A stretch of DNA of 24,331 bases from a virus. Position numbers and translations under genes: made by a program. Where the stretch lies: IMG/VR virus record IMGVR_UViG_3300047444_000343, positions 1 to 24,331 of that record; one strand, given 5' to 3'. The notes under the pieces were generated by a model. The model worked only from the letters and a program-made list of their open reading frames with translations, was not told the origin of the DNA and made no database searches. Positions 6,323-13,962 of this stretch are shown in pieces; position 1 is the stretch's first letter, and every line of letters begins with the position of its first letter.

Positions 6323-6613
6323 CAAAACTGTGACTCTGTGTACGAATGGACCGTCTAAGCATGCGTAATCGTACGCAAAAGTGGACAGTTGCAGTCTGTC
6401 TGATATACAAGACAGTACTGCATGGAGACAGCACCCACTTGTGCTAAGAAGCATTAGCACAAGTCCATTACGTGACATACATTGGCGGTGAGAAGGCGAC
6501 CTTCTCACAAGTCGCGGACGTTTGTCCGAGTTGCGGACAATTGCACATAGTTCCACCAATCGGCATTGGTGGTAGTTCATTTTCGGCAGTTTTCGATCAA
6601 AGGTTCTATACGG
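6323..6613. other. Stem-loop cluster before terminase, candidate packaging site
   Basis: About 290 bases without a convincing gene. Stem A: TGCGTA/TACGCA at 6362-6367 and 6372-6377. Stem B: 6390-6401 with 6410-6422, 12 bp and one bulged T. Stem C: ACTTGTGCTAA (6437-6447) with TTAGCACAAGT (6454-6464), perfect, 6-base loop. Stem D: GTGAGAAGG (6488-6496) with CCTTCTCAC (6500-6508), perfect, 3-base loop. Stem E: CGGAC at 6515-6519 or 6534-6538 can pair with GTCCG at 6524-6528, so two exclusive pairings exist. Stem F: CCACCAAT (6553-6560) with ATTGGTGG (6565-6572). No T-run follows any. The position just upstream of small terminase is where cos and pac sites usually lie. Confidence 0.55.
6382..6409 (+). 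promoter_or_regulatory. Possible sigma70-type promoter for the late genes
   Basis: TGGACA (6382-6387) is separated by 16 bases from TATACA (6404-6409), which is preceded by TG with one base between (extended -10). The -10 element lies in the loop and right arm of stem B. The match to TTGACA/TATAAT is moderate (5/6 and 4/6), and host promoter preferences are unknown. Confidence 0.35.
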
Positions 6614-7018
6614 ATGGCAGCTCCGAGCAAGTACACCAAAGCCACTCTCAAGGTTATTGAGCAAGCATTATCTGCTGGTTGCTACCACAAGCTCGCTGCC
6701 CACGCCGCCGGAATCTCTGAGACCACCTGGTGCGAATGGATCAATACTAAGCCGGGATTTGCGGAACTGGTAGAAAAAGCCGAAGCCAAAGCCAGTCAAC
6801 GCTGGCTCGCGCTGATCGAACGGGCCGCCGAAGATGGCAACTGGCAAGCAGCGGCGTGGAAGCTCGAACGCCGGTATCCCGATTTCTACGGTCAACCCAA
6901 AGTGAGACACGAGGTCACTGGTCCCAATGGCGGTAACATCCCCGTCGAGTTCATTGCCCGCACTGCAATTGCCGAAGTTGCGGCCGGATCAATTGCGGAT
7001 AGCCGAAGCGCTGAATGA
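6614..7018 (+). CDS. Terminase small subunit
   Basis: 134 residues. It recognises phage DNA for packaging and hands it to the large subunit. The N-terminal half holds a helix-turn-helix (CYHKLAAHAAGISETTWCEWI), then helices with KAEAKASQRWLALIERAAEDGNWQAAAWKLERRYPDFYG, a pattern typical of HTH-type small terminases. A VTGPNGGNIP segment follows, as in relatives. The frame extends up to a TTG at 6566, but ATG 6614 is preferred, with AAAGG (6599-6603) ten bases upstream and the family start matching. The last 92 bases overlap the large terminase gene in another frame. Confidence 0.85.
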   Translation: MAAPSKYTKATLKVIEQALSAGCYHKLAAHAAGISETTWCEWINTKPGFAELVEKAEAKASQRWLALIERAAEDGNWQAAAWKLERRYPDFYGQPKVRHEVTGPNGGNIPVEFIARTAIAEVAAGSIADSRSAE

Positions 7019-8261
7019 CGCCGACACCGTCTGCCTCGCCATGGGCCGACGCTGGGGCAAGTCGACGCTGGGCCTCGTGCTCGAGGCGACCTTTGCCGCA
7101 CGGGGTGGACGCTGCGCCTGGATCGTGCCGACCTACAAGAACGGCTATCCGCTCTGGTCGATGCTGAAGAACGCGTTCGCCGAGTTGCGGTCGATCGAGG
7201 CGGTCAGGATCTGGGAGAATGACCGACGCCTCGAAGTCGATCCTCGGCATGGCGGCGGCTACATCGGCATGTATACCGGTGAGGACGATTGCGCCAGTAT
7301 TCGCGGGGACGCCTTCGATCTGGCGATTGTGGATGAGGCGGCGAAGGTCACGGAGACGGCGGTGTATGACGCGATACTGCCGACGCTGGCTGACCGCTCC
7401 GGCAAGCTGATGCCGATCTCCACACCGTGGGGGCGGAACTGGTTCTGGCGGATGTGGCAAGTCGGCCAGGATGAGGCACAACGCGAGATCCGGAGCTTTA
7501 CCGCTCCCAGTTCGGCCAACCCGATGCCGCAGATTCGACGAGCCTACCACCTGGCGAAAGAGCAAGTCTCGGAACGGACGTTTCGTCAGGAGTGGGACGC
7601 TGAGTTTGTGGATGATAGCGGTGGCGTGTTTCGTAACGTCCGGATGTGTCATGCCGGCTCACTCGAGGACGCACCAGCCAACTGGGGCAGGCAGTACGTC
7701 GTTGGCGTGGACCTGGCGAAGATGGAAGACTACACCGTCTGCATCGTCGCCGACCTGAAAGAGCAGCGCATCGTCGCGATGGATCGGTTCAACCGTGCCT
7801 CCTGGCCGTTGCAGAAAGAGCGCATTGCCCGGTTAGCGCAGGACTGGAACAACGCACAAGTGATCCTGGATGCCACTGGTCTGGGTGACCCGATCTATGA
7901 CGACTTGCAGCGTGGTGGCCTGAACGTGCTGCCGTACAAGCTCACGCATGCGACGAAAAGCGCGCTGATCGACAATGCGGTGCTGATGGTGGAGCAGCAG
8001 CAAGTGCATTTTCCGGCCAGCCTGACGACGCTCACGAATGAGCTGGAGAGCTACGAGTACGAACGCACGCCAGCGGGAGTCATCCGGATGAATGCGCCGC
8101 AAGGCATGCACGACGACTGTGTGATTGCCTTCGCGTTGGCCTGCTGGGGGCTCGGACATGGCGGCTCGGTCAGGATCGCGCAGGCGGTGATCGAGCAACT
8201 GAGAGCGAAGCCGGAAGACAGGCCGTTCGGTGGGGTGTCGCTGATGAAGAGATCGCTGTAA
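6927..8261 (+). CDS. terL: Terminase large subunit (ATPase and nuclease)
   Basis: 444 residues; the DNA packaging motor and the nuclease that cuts concatemers. Walker A is GRRWGKST (40-47), Walker B is LAIVDEA with Asp136 and Glu137, and the coupling motif is ISTPWG (164-169). The RNase H-like nuclease domain has acidic residues Asp262 (VVGVDLAK), Asp315 (VILDATGLG) and Asp396 (MHDDCVIAF). Length is usual. ATG 6927 lies 92 bases inside the small subunit gene and has no strong binding site. Conserved LRPDQLRIAEAL, beginning about residue 18, still falls within the overlap, so at least part of the overlap is real. Downstream starts cannot be excluded. Confidence 0.95.
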   Translation: MAVTSPSSSLPALQLPKLRPDQLRIAEALNDADTVCLAMGRRWGKSTLGLVLEATFAARGGRCAWIVPTYKNGYPLWSMLKNAFAELRSIEAVRIWENDRRLEVDPRHGGGYIGMYTGEDDCASIRGDAFDLAIVDEAAKVTETAVYDAILPTLADRSGKLMPISTPWGRNWFWRMWQVGQDEAQREIRSFTAPSSANPMPQIRRAYHLAKEQVSERTFRQEWDAEFVDDSGGVFRNVRMCHAGSLEDAPANWGRQYVVGVDLAKMEDYTVCIVADLKEQRIVAMDRFNRASWPLQKERIARLAQDWNNAQVILDATGLGDPIYDDLQRGGLNVLPYKLTHATKSALIDNAVLMVEQQQVHFPASLTTLTNELESYEYERTPAGVIRMNAPQGMHDDCVIAFALACWGLGHGGSVRIAQAVIEQLRAKPEDRPFGGVSLMKRSL

Positions 8262-8275
8262 GGGGAGCAATAGAG

Positions 8276-8665
8276 ATGGGACAAGCAGTCAACCGCGCAC
8301 CGATCAACCTCTCGCCGGGAGCGACCCTCACCGGCAGCTTTGTCGCCGCCGGCACCCAGACGTCCAGTGACATCGCTGGTGGCACGCTGACCGAGCTCGC
8401 GATCGACCTGAACGTGACGACAATCACGGGCACGTCGCCGACGCTGCAGCTCACGGTCAACCGCAAAGGCGCTGATGGCGTCTATTACCAGATCTATCAA
8501 GGCGCCAGCATCAACGCCACCGGCAAGCAATCCGTGAGCATCGGCTCTGGCTTCTCGGGCTCGAATACCGCGCCAGTCTCGTTCGGCAATCTCTTCCAGG
8601 TGGTGCTCGTCGCCGGCGGCACGGTCACTAGCATCGTGTACACGATCAGCATCCAGGGCAAGTAG
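8276..8665 (+). CDS. Beta-rich probable virion protein
   Basis: 129 residues with AGGGGAG eight bases upstream of the start. The composition is rich in Thr, Ser, Gly and Val with almost no charged residues. Alternating hydrophobic strands (LTELAIDLNVTTITG, TLQLTVNRKGADGVYYQIY, FQVVLVAGGTVTSIVYTISI) suggest a compact all-beta domain such as a jelly roll or Ig-like fold. Such proteins decorate capsids or sit in the neck or tail. Placement between large terminase and portal is unusual for a decoration protein. No family is recognised; structural role is inferred from composition and context. Confidence 0.6.
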   Translation: MGQAVNRAPINLSPGATLTGSFVAAGTQTSSDIAGGTLTELAIDLNVTTITGTSPTLQLTVNRKGADGVYYQIYQGASINATGKQSVSIGSGFSGSNTAPVSFGNLFQVVLVAGGTVTSIVYTISIQGK

Positions 8666-8675
8666 AGGCAGTCTC

Positions 8676-10571
8676 ATGGCTCGACGGCACAACAACCGAG
8701 GCTACCGGCACGATCCCGCACGGAAGGATCGCAGTGCGAATCGTCTCGTCGTCGAAGCCGCCGCGAAGACTAATGGCCATAGTGAAAGCAGCACCGCAAT
8801 TGCGCTGGCCGATGCCACCAAGCCCATTGTGGTGCCGATGACGAACAAGCGTAACCCTGGCTCTTCCCCGTTCGTGTCTGCCGCTGGCTTCTCGGCGCTG
8901 GACAATGGCGACAAGCCGTTCCCCAAGATGGATGGCGTCGACCCCAACAAGCCGCCGCTGGATGCGGTCGGTGCCGCCGGCAACCAGATCTTCGCCGGCA
9001 TCGTCGCCCAGGATGACGAATACAACCCCGATTTCTATTGGCGCGATGCGATCGACGTCTATGAGAAGATGCGCCGCAACGATGCGCAGATCAACACCGT
9101 GCTGCAGATGCTCTACCTGCCGATCGAACGGACCACCTGGCGTATCAAGCCGGCCTCGACGGCACCGATTGACAAGGAGATCGCCAGCTTTGTGGAGTCG
9201 TGTCTGTTCCACGACATGCTCTACACCTCGACCGAAGGACGGGTCATTCGGCAGCAGTGGCAGTCGATCCTGCAGCATATCCTCCTGATGCTGCCCTTCG
9301 GCTTCTCCGTCTTCGCCAAGTGGTTCAGAGTGGATGATGATGGCTGGATCAAGTGGGCTCGTTTCGAGCCACTCCTGCAGCGAACGCTGTGGCGCTGGTG
9401 GGTCGGCGCCGATTCCCAGCTCGTGGGTATTCAGCAGCGCACCTTCAAGAACTGGCGCGTCGAGTTCGAGGACATTCACGCTGATCGGATCTTGCGCTTC
9501 GCCTGGCGGCAAGAGGGCAACAACTACGATGGCTGGAGTGTGCTCCGGTCCGCCTACAAGCACTGGTACTACCTGGATGGCTTCTACAAGATCCAGGCGA
9601 TTGCTGTTGAGCGTACCGCGACGATGGCGCCAGTTGGCAGTCTGGGGCCGAGTGACCTGAACCAGGCGGCGGCGAATGCGATGCTCAAGCAGTTGCAGAA
9701 TATGCGGGTGTCGGACTCGATGGGTGTGGTGCTGCCGTTCGGGCAGAAGATCGAGTTCCCTGATCCGCATATGCGTGGCAACATGGAGATCGTCAACGCG
9801 ATCATGCACCACGACCTGAAGATTGCTAGGAACGTTCTTGCCCAGTTCATCAACCTCGGCAGCAACGAGACCGGCAGCTATGCGCTAGCCGACGTTCAGA
9901 CGAAGACGTTCATGCAGTGCGAGGAAGGCGTCGCGACCTACATCGCTAGTGTGCTGAACACCGACGCGATCCCCGAGCTGGTGGACTACAACTATGATGG
10001 CGTCTCGATCTATCCGACGGTGGAGTTCGAGCCACTCGCTGATACCGATGTCAAGGATGTCTCGCTGGCGATCCAGAACATGGCCAGCTTCATCAGCAAC
10101 GATCCCGGCTTCGAGGATTACGTGCGGAAACTGGTTGGAGCGCCGTCAGCACCCAAGGATGTGGTGGTGGCCACGAACCCGACCGCACCGGACAAGAACG
10201 CGCGGCAACCTGGAAGTGCAGCCCAGGAGACGAAGCCAGGGCTCAACAAGGGCATCCCGGAGAATCCTGCCGATGAGGTGGACGATGGCAAGACACAAGC
10301 CTCGAGTGCCACCGCTGCGGGTCTGGTGGAGCAGAGTGCCAGCGTCGATACACGCCTGCTGAATGAGGCGCTCTCGGCGATCTATGGCCGCGATGCGACC
10401 GAGCGGGGTGTACGGCACATTGCACGACTGGCAGAACTGCGTGTGACGGCTGCGGCGGTCTGCGATTGCTCCCCGGAGACGCCAGCGGTGGAATGCACCT
10501 GTGCCGCTGACTGTGTGTGCCGTGCTGAGGGCGGAAGCTGCCCAAGCTTGCAGAGCGGAGGTGCCGAGTGA
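8676..10571 (+). CDS. Portal protein, Mu gp29/DUF935-like, with Cys-rich tail
   Basis: 631 residues. It forms the dodecameric ring through which DNA enters and leaves the head. The core (about 75-500) includes YWRDAIDVYEKMRRNDAQINTVLQ, PIERTTWRIKP, LPFGFSVFAKWF, a clip-like FEPLLQRTLWRWW, GWSVLRSAYKHWYYLDGFYK, QFINLGSNETGSYALADVQ, and a helix near the C-terminal side with DTDVKDVSLAIQNM. These match Mu-type portals, which often carry the motif of a polar NE-G-S loop. The last 36 residues are odd: Cys at 596, 598, 607, 609, 613, 615 and 622, in three C-x-C pairs. The binding site is a modest AGAGG. The stop overlaps the next start (GTGA). Confidence 0.88.
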   Translation: MARRHNNRGYRHDPARKDRSANRLVVEAAAKTNGHSESSTAIALADATKPIVVPMTNKRNPGSSPFVSAAGFSALDNGDKPFPKMDGVDPNKPPLDAVGAAGNQIFAGIVAQDDEYNPDFYWRDAIDVYEKMRRNDAQINTVLQMLYLPIERTTWRIKPASTAPIDKEIASFVESCLFHDMLYTSTEGRVIRQQWQSILQHILLMLPFGFSVFAKWFRVDDDGWIKWARFEPLLQRTLWRWWVGADSQLVGIQQRTFKNWRVEFEDIHADRILRFAWRQEGNNYDGWSVLRSAYKHWYYLDGFYKIQAIAVERTATMAPVGSLGPSDLNQAAANAMLKQLQNMRVSDSMGVVLPFGQKIEFPDPHMRGNMEIVNAIMHHDLKIARNVLAQFINLGSNETGSYALADVQTKTFMQCEEGVATYIASVLNTDAIPELVDYNYDGVSIYPTVEFEPLADTDVKDVSLAIQNMASFISNDPGFEDYVRKLVGAPSAPKDVVVATNPTAPDKNARQPGSAAQETKPGLNKGIPENPADEVDDGKTQASSATAAGLVEQSASVDTRLLNEALSAIYGRDATERGVRHIARLAELRVTAAAVCDCSPETPAVECTCAADCVCRAEGGSCPSLQSGGAE

Positions 10572-11905
10572 GTGCCGCTCTCCTGCTCGTGGATGCTTCC
10601 CAACGTGGAGCGCAACCTGATCTGCGTAGGATCACGGAAGACGATCCCGACTTCCAGCGTCTGCACACGACGACGGTGAAGCGGTTGCAGCGTTCGGTGA
10701 GACAGTATGCGCGGGAAGTGCAGCGGGGCGAGCCTGGTGCGGATACCCGGTTCATCAATCGCCACATCAGCCTCATGCGTGCTGCCTATGCAGCGGGACA
10801 TCACGAGGGGCAGAAGGACTACTGGCCCGCCGTCTCCAATCGCACGGTACAGCATCGCTACCTTCCGCCCGATGAGCAGCAGACACAGAAGCGCCTGGCG
10901 TACTACGCGCTCGGCAGTGTGCTGAAGATGGCGCACGAGATCAAGAGCTACGTCAGGAACAGTCAGACGCTCTCCGACACGATTCTGCTGTACAACCCGA
11001 ACCACGACAGTCATGGCAAATTCACCTATGGGTCGACGTTCACAAAGGGGCACACGCCAGACGAGATCGCAGCGGCTCGTAGTCGGGTCACACAAGCACA
11101 GGAACGCGCCAGAAACGCAGACGCGCGACTTTCTCGCGAGACGAACCGAATACTTCAGGCTGGTGGTAGTCGAGGATCTAGTAGCTACAGAATAGCTGAC
11201 GAAGATCGAGACGCGCAGTATGACGCGGCCGCTAAGGAGATGGATGATTCTCTGAACTCACTGCGAACTGCGTACAGCAACATGGACGCAATGCACTCGG
11301 CTGAAGAGACCGATGCTACCAGTCAGCAGATATTCGGTCGCGCACTCACCGAGGATGACTATCGCTCTCTGGTCGGAGCGCCGAAGAATGCTGATGTAAC
11401 CGTCTCTACGGATGGTGAGAAACTGCTGATCCACACCGAAGGCAAAGCGGGCAGGAACGCCACTTTCTACAATGACCGCGAAGTCTACAAAGAAGGCGAT
11501 AACATTGTCTTGCACAATGACTACTTCATGGTTGACGGAAAGACTGGCAAAGGTTTCGGCACTCAAGTATTTGCCAATCAGGTGGAAGGTGCGCAAAGGC
11601 TCGGCGTCAGCAAGATTGTTACGCTTGCCGCTCGTGAGGAAGGTCTGTTCAACGGCTATTACACTTGGCCGAGATTAGGCTACGATGCCAGTTTGCCGCG
11701 CGGCTTCCGGAATGGTCTCGCAGGCACGCCATACGAAGGATTCAGCCGCGTAAGTCAGTTCATGAAGACAAGTGGCGGTCGTAACTGGTGGAAAATGTTT
11801 GGCATCCAGATGGATATGTCATTCAGTCTACGCCCTGGCAGCCGCAGTCTCCGCACGTTGAAAGCCTACCGAGCCGCGAAAGCAGCAGCAAAGGGAGGAA
11901 AGTAA
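10568..11905 (+). CDS. Minor-head-like protein with GNAT-like C-terminal domain
   Basis: 445 residues, GTG start coupled by GTGA to the portal. Residues 1-140 are helical (VKRLQRSVRQYAREVQ, FINRHISLMRAAYAAGHHEGQ) and look like the start of a MuF/SPP1-gp7-type head protein, without its Cys pairs. The peptide LYNPNHDSHGKFTYGS (141-156) then marks a junction. After a charged helical spacer, residues about 270-385 hold VLHNDYFMVDGKTGKGFGTQVFANQ, GAQRLGVSKIVTLAA and NGYYTWPRLGYDA. This fits a GNAT fold: the GKGFGT loop is like the acetyl-CoA motif A and the YYTWPRLGY segment is like motif B. Catalysis and substrate are unknown. G+C drops after the junction. A virion-carried effector is inferred. 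Confidence 0.65.
   Translation: MSAALLLVDASQRGAQPDLRRITEDDPDFQRLHTTTVKRLQRSVRQYAREVQRGEPGADTRFINRHISLMRAAYAAGHHEGQKDYWPAVSNRTVQHRYLPPDEQQTQKRLAYYALGSVLKMAHEIKSYVRNSQTLSDTILLYNPNHDSHGKFTYGSTFTKGHTPDEIAAARSRVTQAQERARNADARLSRETNRILQAGGSRGSSSYRIADEDRDAQYDAAAKEMDDSLNSLRTAYSNMDAMHSAEETDATSQQIFGRALTEDDYRSLVGAPKNADVTVSTDGEKLLIHTEGKAGRNATFYNDREVYKEGDNIVLHNDYFMVDGKTGKGFGTQVFANQVEGAQRLGVSKIVTLAAREEGLFNGYYTWPRLGYDASLPRGFRNGLAGTPYEGFSRVSQFMKTSGGRNWWKMFGIQMDMSFSLRPGSRSLRTLKAYRAAKAAAKGGK
10988..11035 (+). repeat. Shared junction motif, copy 1
   Basis: Encodes LYNPNHDSHGKFTYGS. The first 21 bases match those of copy 2 (13065-13112) at 19 positions. It lies exactly between the head-like and enzyme-like halves of the first effector protein. 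Confidence 0.8.
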
Positions 11906-12045
11906 TGCCCGAGGAGCAACCCCAGAAGGCCGAGCAGATCGAGTTAGATCCAGAAGACGACGAAATTCTGGATGAAGTCTGGGACAAGATTGCAGCCGAA
12001 GATGAAGCAAACCCACCAGCAGAGGACGACGATACCGAAGCATGA
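11905..12045 (+). CDS. Very acidic 46-residue protein
   Basis: 46 residues starting in the stop of the GNAT-like gene (TAATG), with a strong GGGAGGAA site. Twenty residues are Asp or Glu and only two are Lys (for example LDPEDDEILDEVWDKIAAED). It probably forms one amphipathic acidic helix flanked by disordered ends. Its stop overlaps the start of the ADP-ribosyltransferase gene by four bases, so it is made together with both effectors. It could be a cognate inhibitor, a chaperone for loading, or a DNA mimic. None is proven. Confidence 0.65.
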   Translation: MPEEQPQKAEQIELDPEDDEILDEVWDKIAAEDEANPPAEDDDTEA

Positions 12046-13949
12046 TCACGCCACGTGAGGCGACCGACAACGCCGATTCCTGGATGTTCGACTCGACGGT
12101 TCCCCTGCCGCCAGGGATAGCCAATCGCACGGTGCTGCAGGGCCAGATCGTGTGGAGCGGTTTGCAGGATGGCTACAGTGACGCTGGTGCCTCTGATTCA
12201 GCCAGTCCGTATGCAACGCTTTACTGGCTGCTTGGTGAAGTGAAGACCGATCATTGTAGCGATTGCCCAGACTTAGCGCTTGGCAGCCCCTACGATCCTC
12301 CGTGGGCGGGTGCTGGCTCGAATCAGTTGACGCAGAGTCCTGGCGATGGGCAGACGGAATGCGGGGCGGCATGCAAGTGCAGTCTCAGCTACGAGTACCC
12401 GACCGGCACTGCGGCGGCGGAGCTCGGCAAGGCAATCGCCGCGAAGTGGAATGACTTCCTGCCGACCGGGTACGACAGCGCTGGTGAACTCGTCACGAAG
12501 TCGGTGCCGTCGGTGTCGTTCCCGAAGCAGGGCGCGGCCCTGACCGCTGAGCAGAAGGCAGCGCTGGATGACTTCCGCAACTCCGCCGACGCCTGGGACG
12601 TGGTTCGACGCAACCTGCCCGAGATGCCGGACATGTTCGGCGCCGAGGATCTGCCGAGTCCGTTGCCCGCGTGGGACGCCCTGACGCCGGAGCAGCAGGC
12701 CATCGTGCAGCGGATCGAGGAAGCGTGGGATCGCTGGGGCAACGCGGTAGCACGACTCGCTCCGCCGCCAGTGTTCTTGCCTGATCCACTGGAAGTGCTG
12801 CGCCAGTGGGGCGCTGCGGCGGCACGGGGTGAGTTTACGCCGTGGTGGTCCGACTACGTGGAGCCGCCGAGCGAGTCGCAGATCAATCAGGAATGGGTGA
12901 AGTGGTTGACGACTCGTGACTGGCCCGATCCGCATCTGCCTGATCAGCATCAGGAGCTGGAGGCGTGGACCGCCTGGGTGCAGGAACACTACGACGAGCT
13001 GAAAGCGGAGGCGAAGCTGTCGCAAGACTTCCGTGGCAGTGAACTGGAGCAGCCGACGATCAAGCTCTACAACCCGAACCACGATGGTAAGGGAAGGTTC
13101 ACGTATGGGAGCGGTGCCAAGACCACGGTAGCACGTGGGCAAGGACGAACGAGACGCGGTGCGGGTGGTAAACGCGAAGCTAACCCACGGCATCAGGGAG
13201 CGTCATTCCGTTCTGTGGGTACTGGTGGATCACCGAGTTATGACGAACTTAAGCAGACGTTCGACGCTGGCAACAAGCAAGAGCGAGCCTCGCAGTCCAA
13301 GGCGCGTATCGCCAAAGACTTAGCTAACCGCATGAGTGACAATAAAGACTTCCAAGCGATGGCAGACGAGCAAGGCAAGACACCAGAGCAGATGGCGAGT
13401 ACGTTGGTACGCAGTTGGGCGCAAGGCAGTCAAAGCCCCTATGCGGTAGCGCAGCAGTTGGCAACAAAGGACGAATTTGGGCTGCATGACTCACCGCTCA
13501 CTACGTCTGGATCGCGGCTGGCAAAGGGACAGGATCTCTATGCGACACATCCTGAAGCCTTCCGAGGGTTTGCACGGGCGCAATATGATGCAACGCAAGA
13601 CTACTTCGCAAAGAACGGGATCGAAACTGTAACACTCTATCGCGGGATGTCTTTCAAGTCAGAGGCATCTGCTCCGGCTGGCATCCATTGGGGCTCTGGA
13701 AGGGCTGAAGGCGAGACGGATGTGGGTTTGCATCCATTGTCATCGTTCTCGTTTAGTTCTGGTATAGCCGGAATCATGTTCACGGGTGCCTTTTCAGGCG
13801 GTGGGAACTACGCACTGACGATGTCTGCCGATGTTCCCGTTGGGCGCATCTTGTCTACAGCAATGACTGGCTTTGGATGCAAGAGCGAAGCAGAGATGGT
13901 GGTGTTGGGTGGTATCAGTCATGTCCACTATCACGCATATTTCAAATAG
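12042..13949 (+). CDS. MuF-like head protein with ADP-ribosyltransferase domain
   Basis: 635 residues. Residues 30-120 carry the Cys/His cluster of MuF/SPP1-gp7 head morphogenesis proteins: WLLGEVKTDHCSDC, then SPGDGQTECGAACKCSLSYE (His71, Cys72, Cys75, Cys107, Cys111, Cys113). A Trp-rich acidic spacer leads to the junction LYNPNHDGKGRFTYGS (342-357). The C-terminal domain (about 430-635) has the three marks of R-S-E ADP-ribosyltransferases: TLYRGMSF (Arg534), HPLSSFSFSS (567-572), and SEAEMVVL with Glu616-x-Glu618. It would move ADP-ribose from NAD to a target, probably after injection with the DNA, as T4 Alt does. MuF proteins with toxin domains are an established class. Target unknown. Confidence 0.82.
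   Translation: MITPREATDNADSWMFDSTVPLPPGIANRTVLQGQIVWSGLQDGYSDAGASDSASPYATLYWLLGEVKTDHCSDCPDLALGSPYDPPWAGAGSNQLTQSPGDGQTECGAACKCSLSYEYPTGTAAAELGKAIAAKWNDFLPTGYDSAGELVTKSVPSVSFPKQGAALTAEQKAALDDFRNSADAWDVVRRNLPEMPDMFGAEDLPSPLPAWDALTPEQQAIVQRIEEAWDRWGNAVARLAPPPVFLPDPLEVLRQWGAAAARGEFTPWWSDYVEPPSESQINQEWVKWLTTRDWPDPHLPDQHQELEAWTAWVQEHYDELKAEAKLSQDFRGSELEQPTIKLYNPNHDGKGRFTYGSGAKTTVARGQGRTRRGAGGKREANPRHQGASFRSVGTGGSPSYDELKQTFDAGNKQERASQSKARIAKDLANRMSDNKDFQAMADEQGKTPEQMASTLVRSWAQGSQSPYAVAQQLATKDEFGLHDSPLTTSGSRLAKGQDLYATHPEAFRGFARAQYDATQDYFAKNGIETVTLYRGMSFKSEASAPAGIHWGSGRAEGETDVGLHPLSSFSFSSGIAGIMFTGAFSGGGNYALTMSADVPVGRILSTAMTGFGCKSEAEMVVLGGISHVHYHAYFK
13065..13112 (+). repeat. Shared junction motif, copy 2
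   Basis: Encodes LYNPNHDGKGRFTYGS, matching the peptide at 10988-11035 in 13 of 16 residues. It separates the head domain from the ADP-ribosyltransferase part. Confidence 0.8.
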
Positions 13950-13962
13950 GGAGAGGTTCGAC

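Noticed and set aside
6437-6464. Intrinsic terminator before the terminase genes
   Set aside because: A perfect 11-bp stem but the 3' side continues CCATTACG without T-run.
6472-6660. Possible 62-residue protein with CPSCGQLH
   Set aside because: GTG start with no ribosome binding site, one C-x2-C pair only, overlaps the small terminase start, and the DNA is better explained by stem-loops. A low chance of being real remains.
8646-9812. 388-codon open frame on the - strand
   Set aside because: Antisense shadow of the portal gene with low-complexity Arg/His/Gly content.
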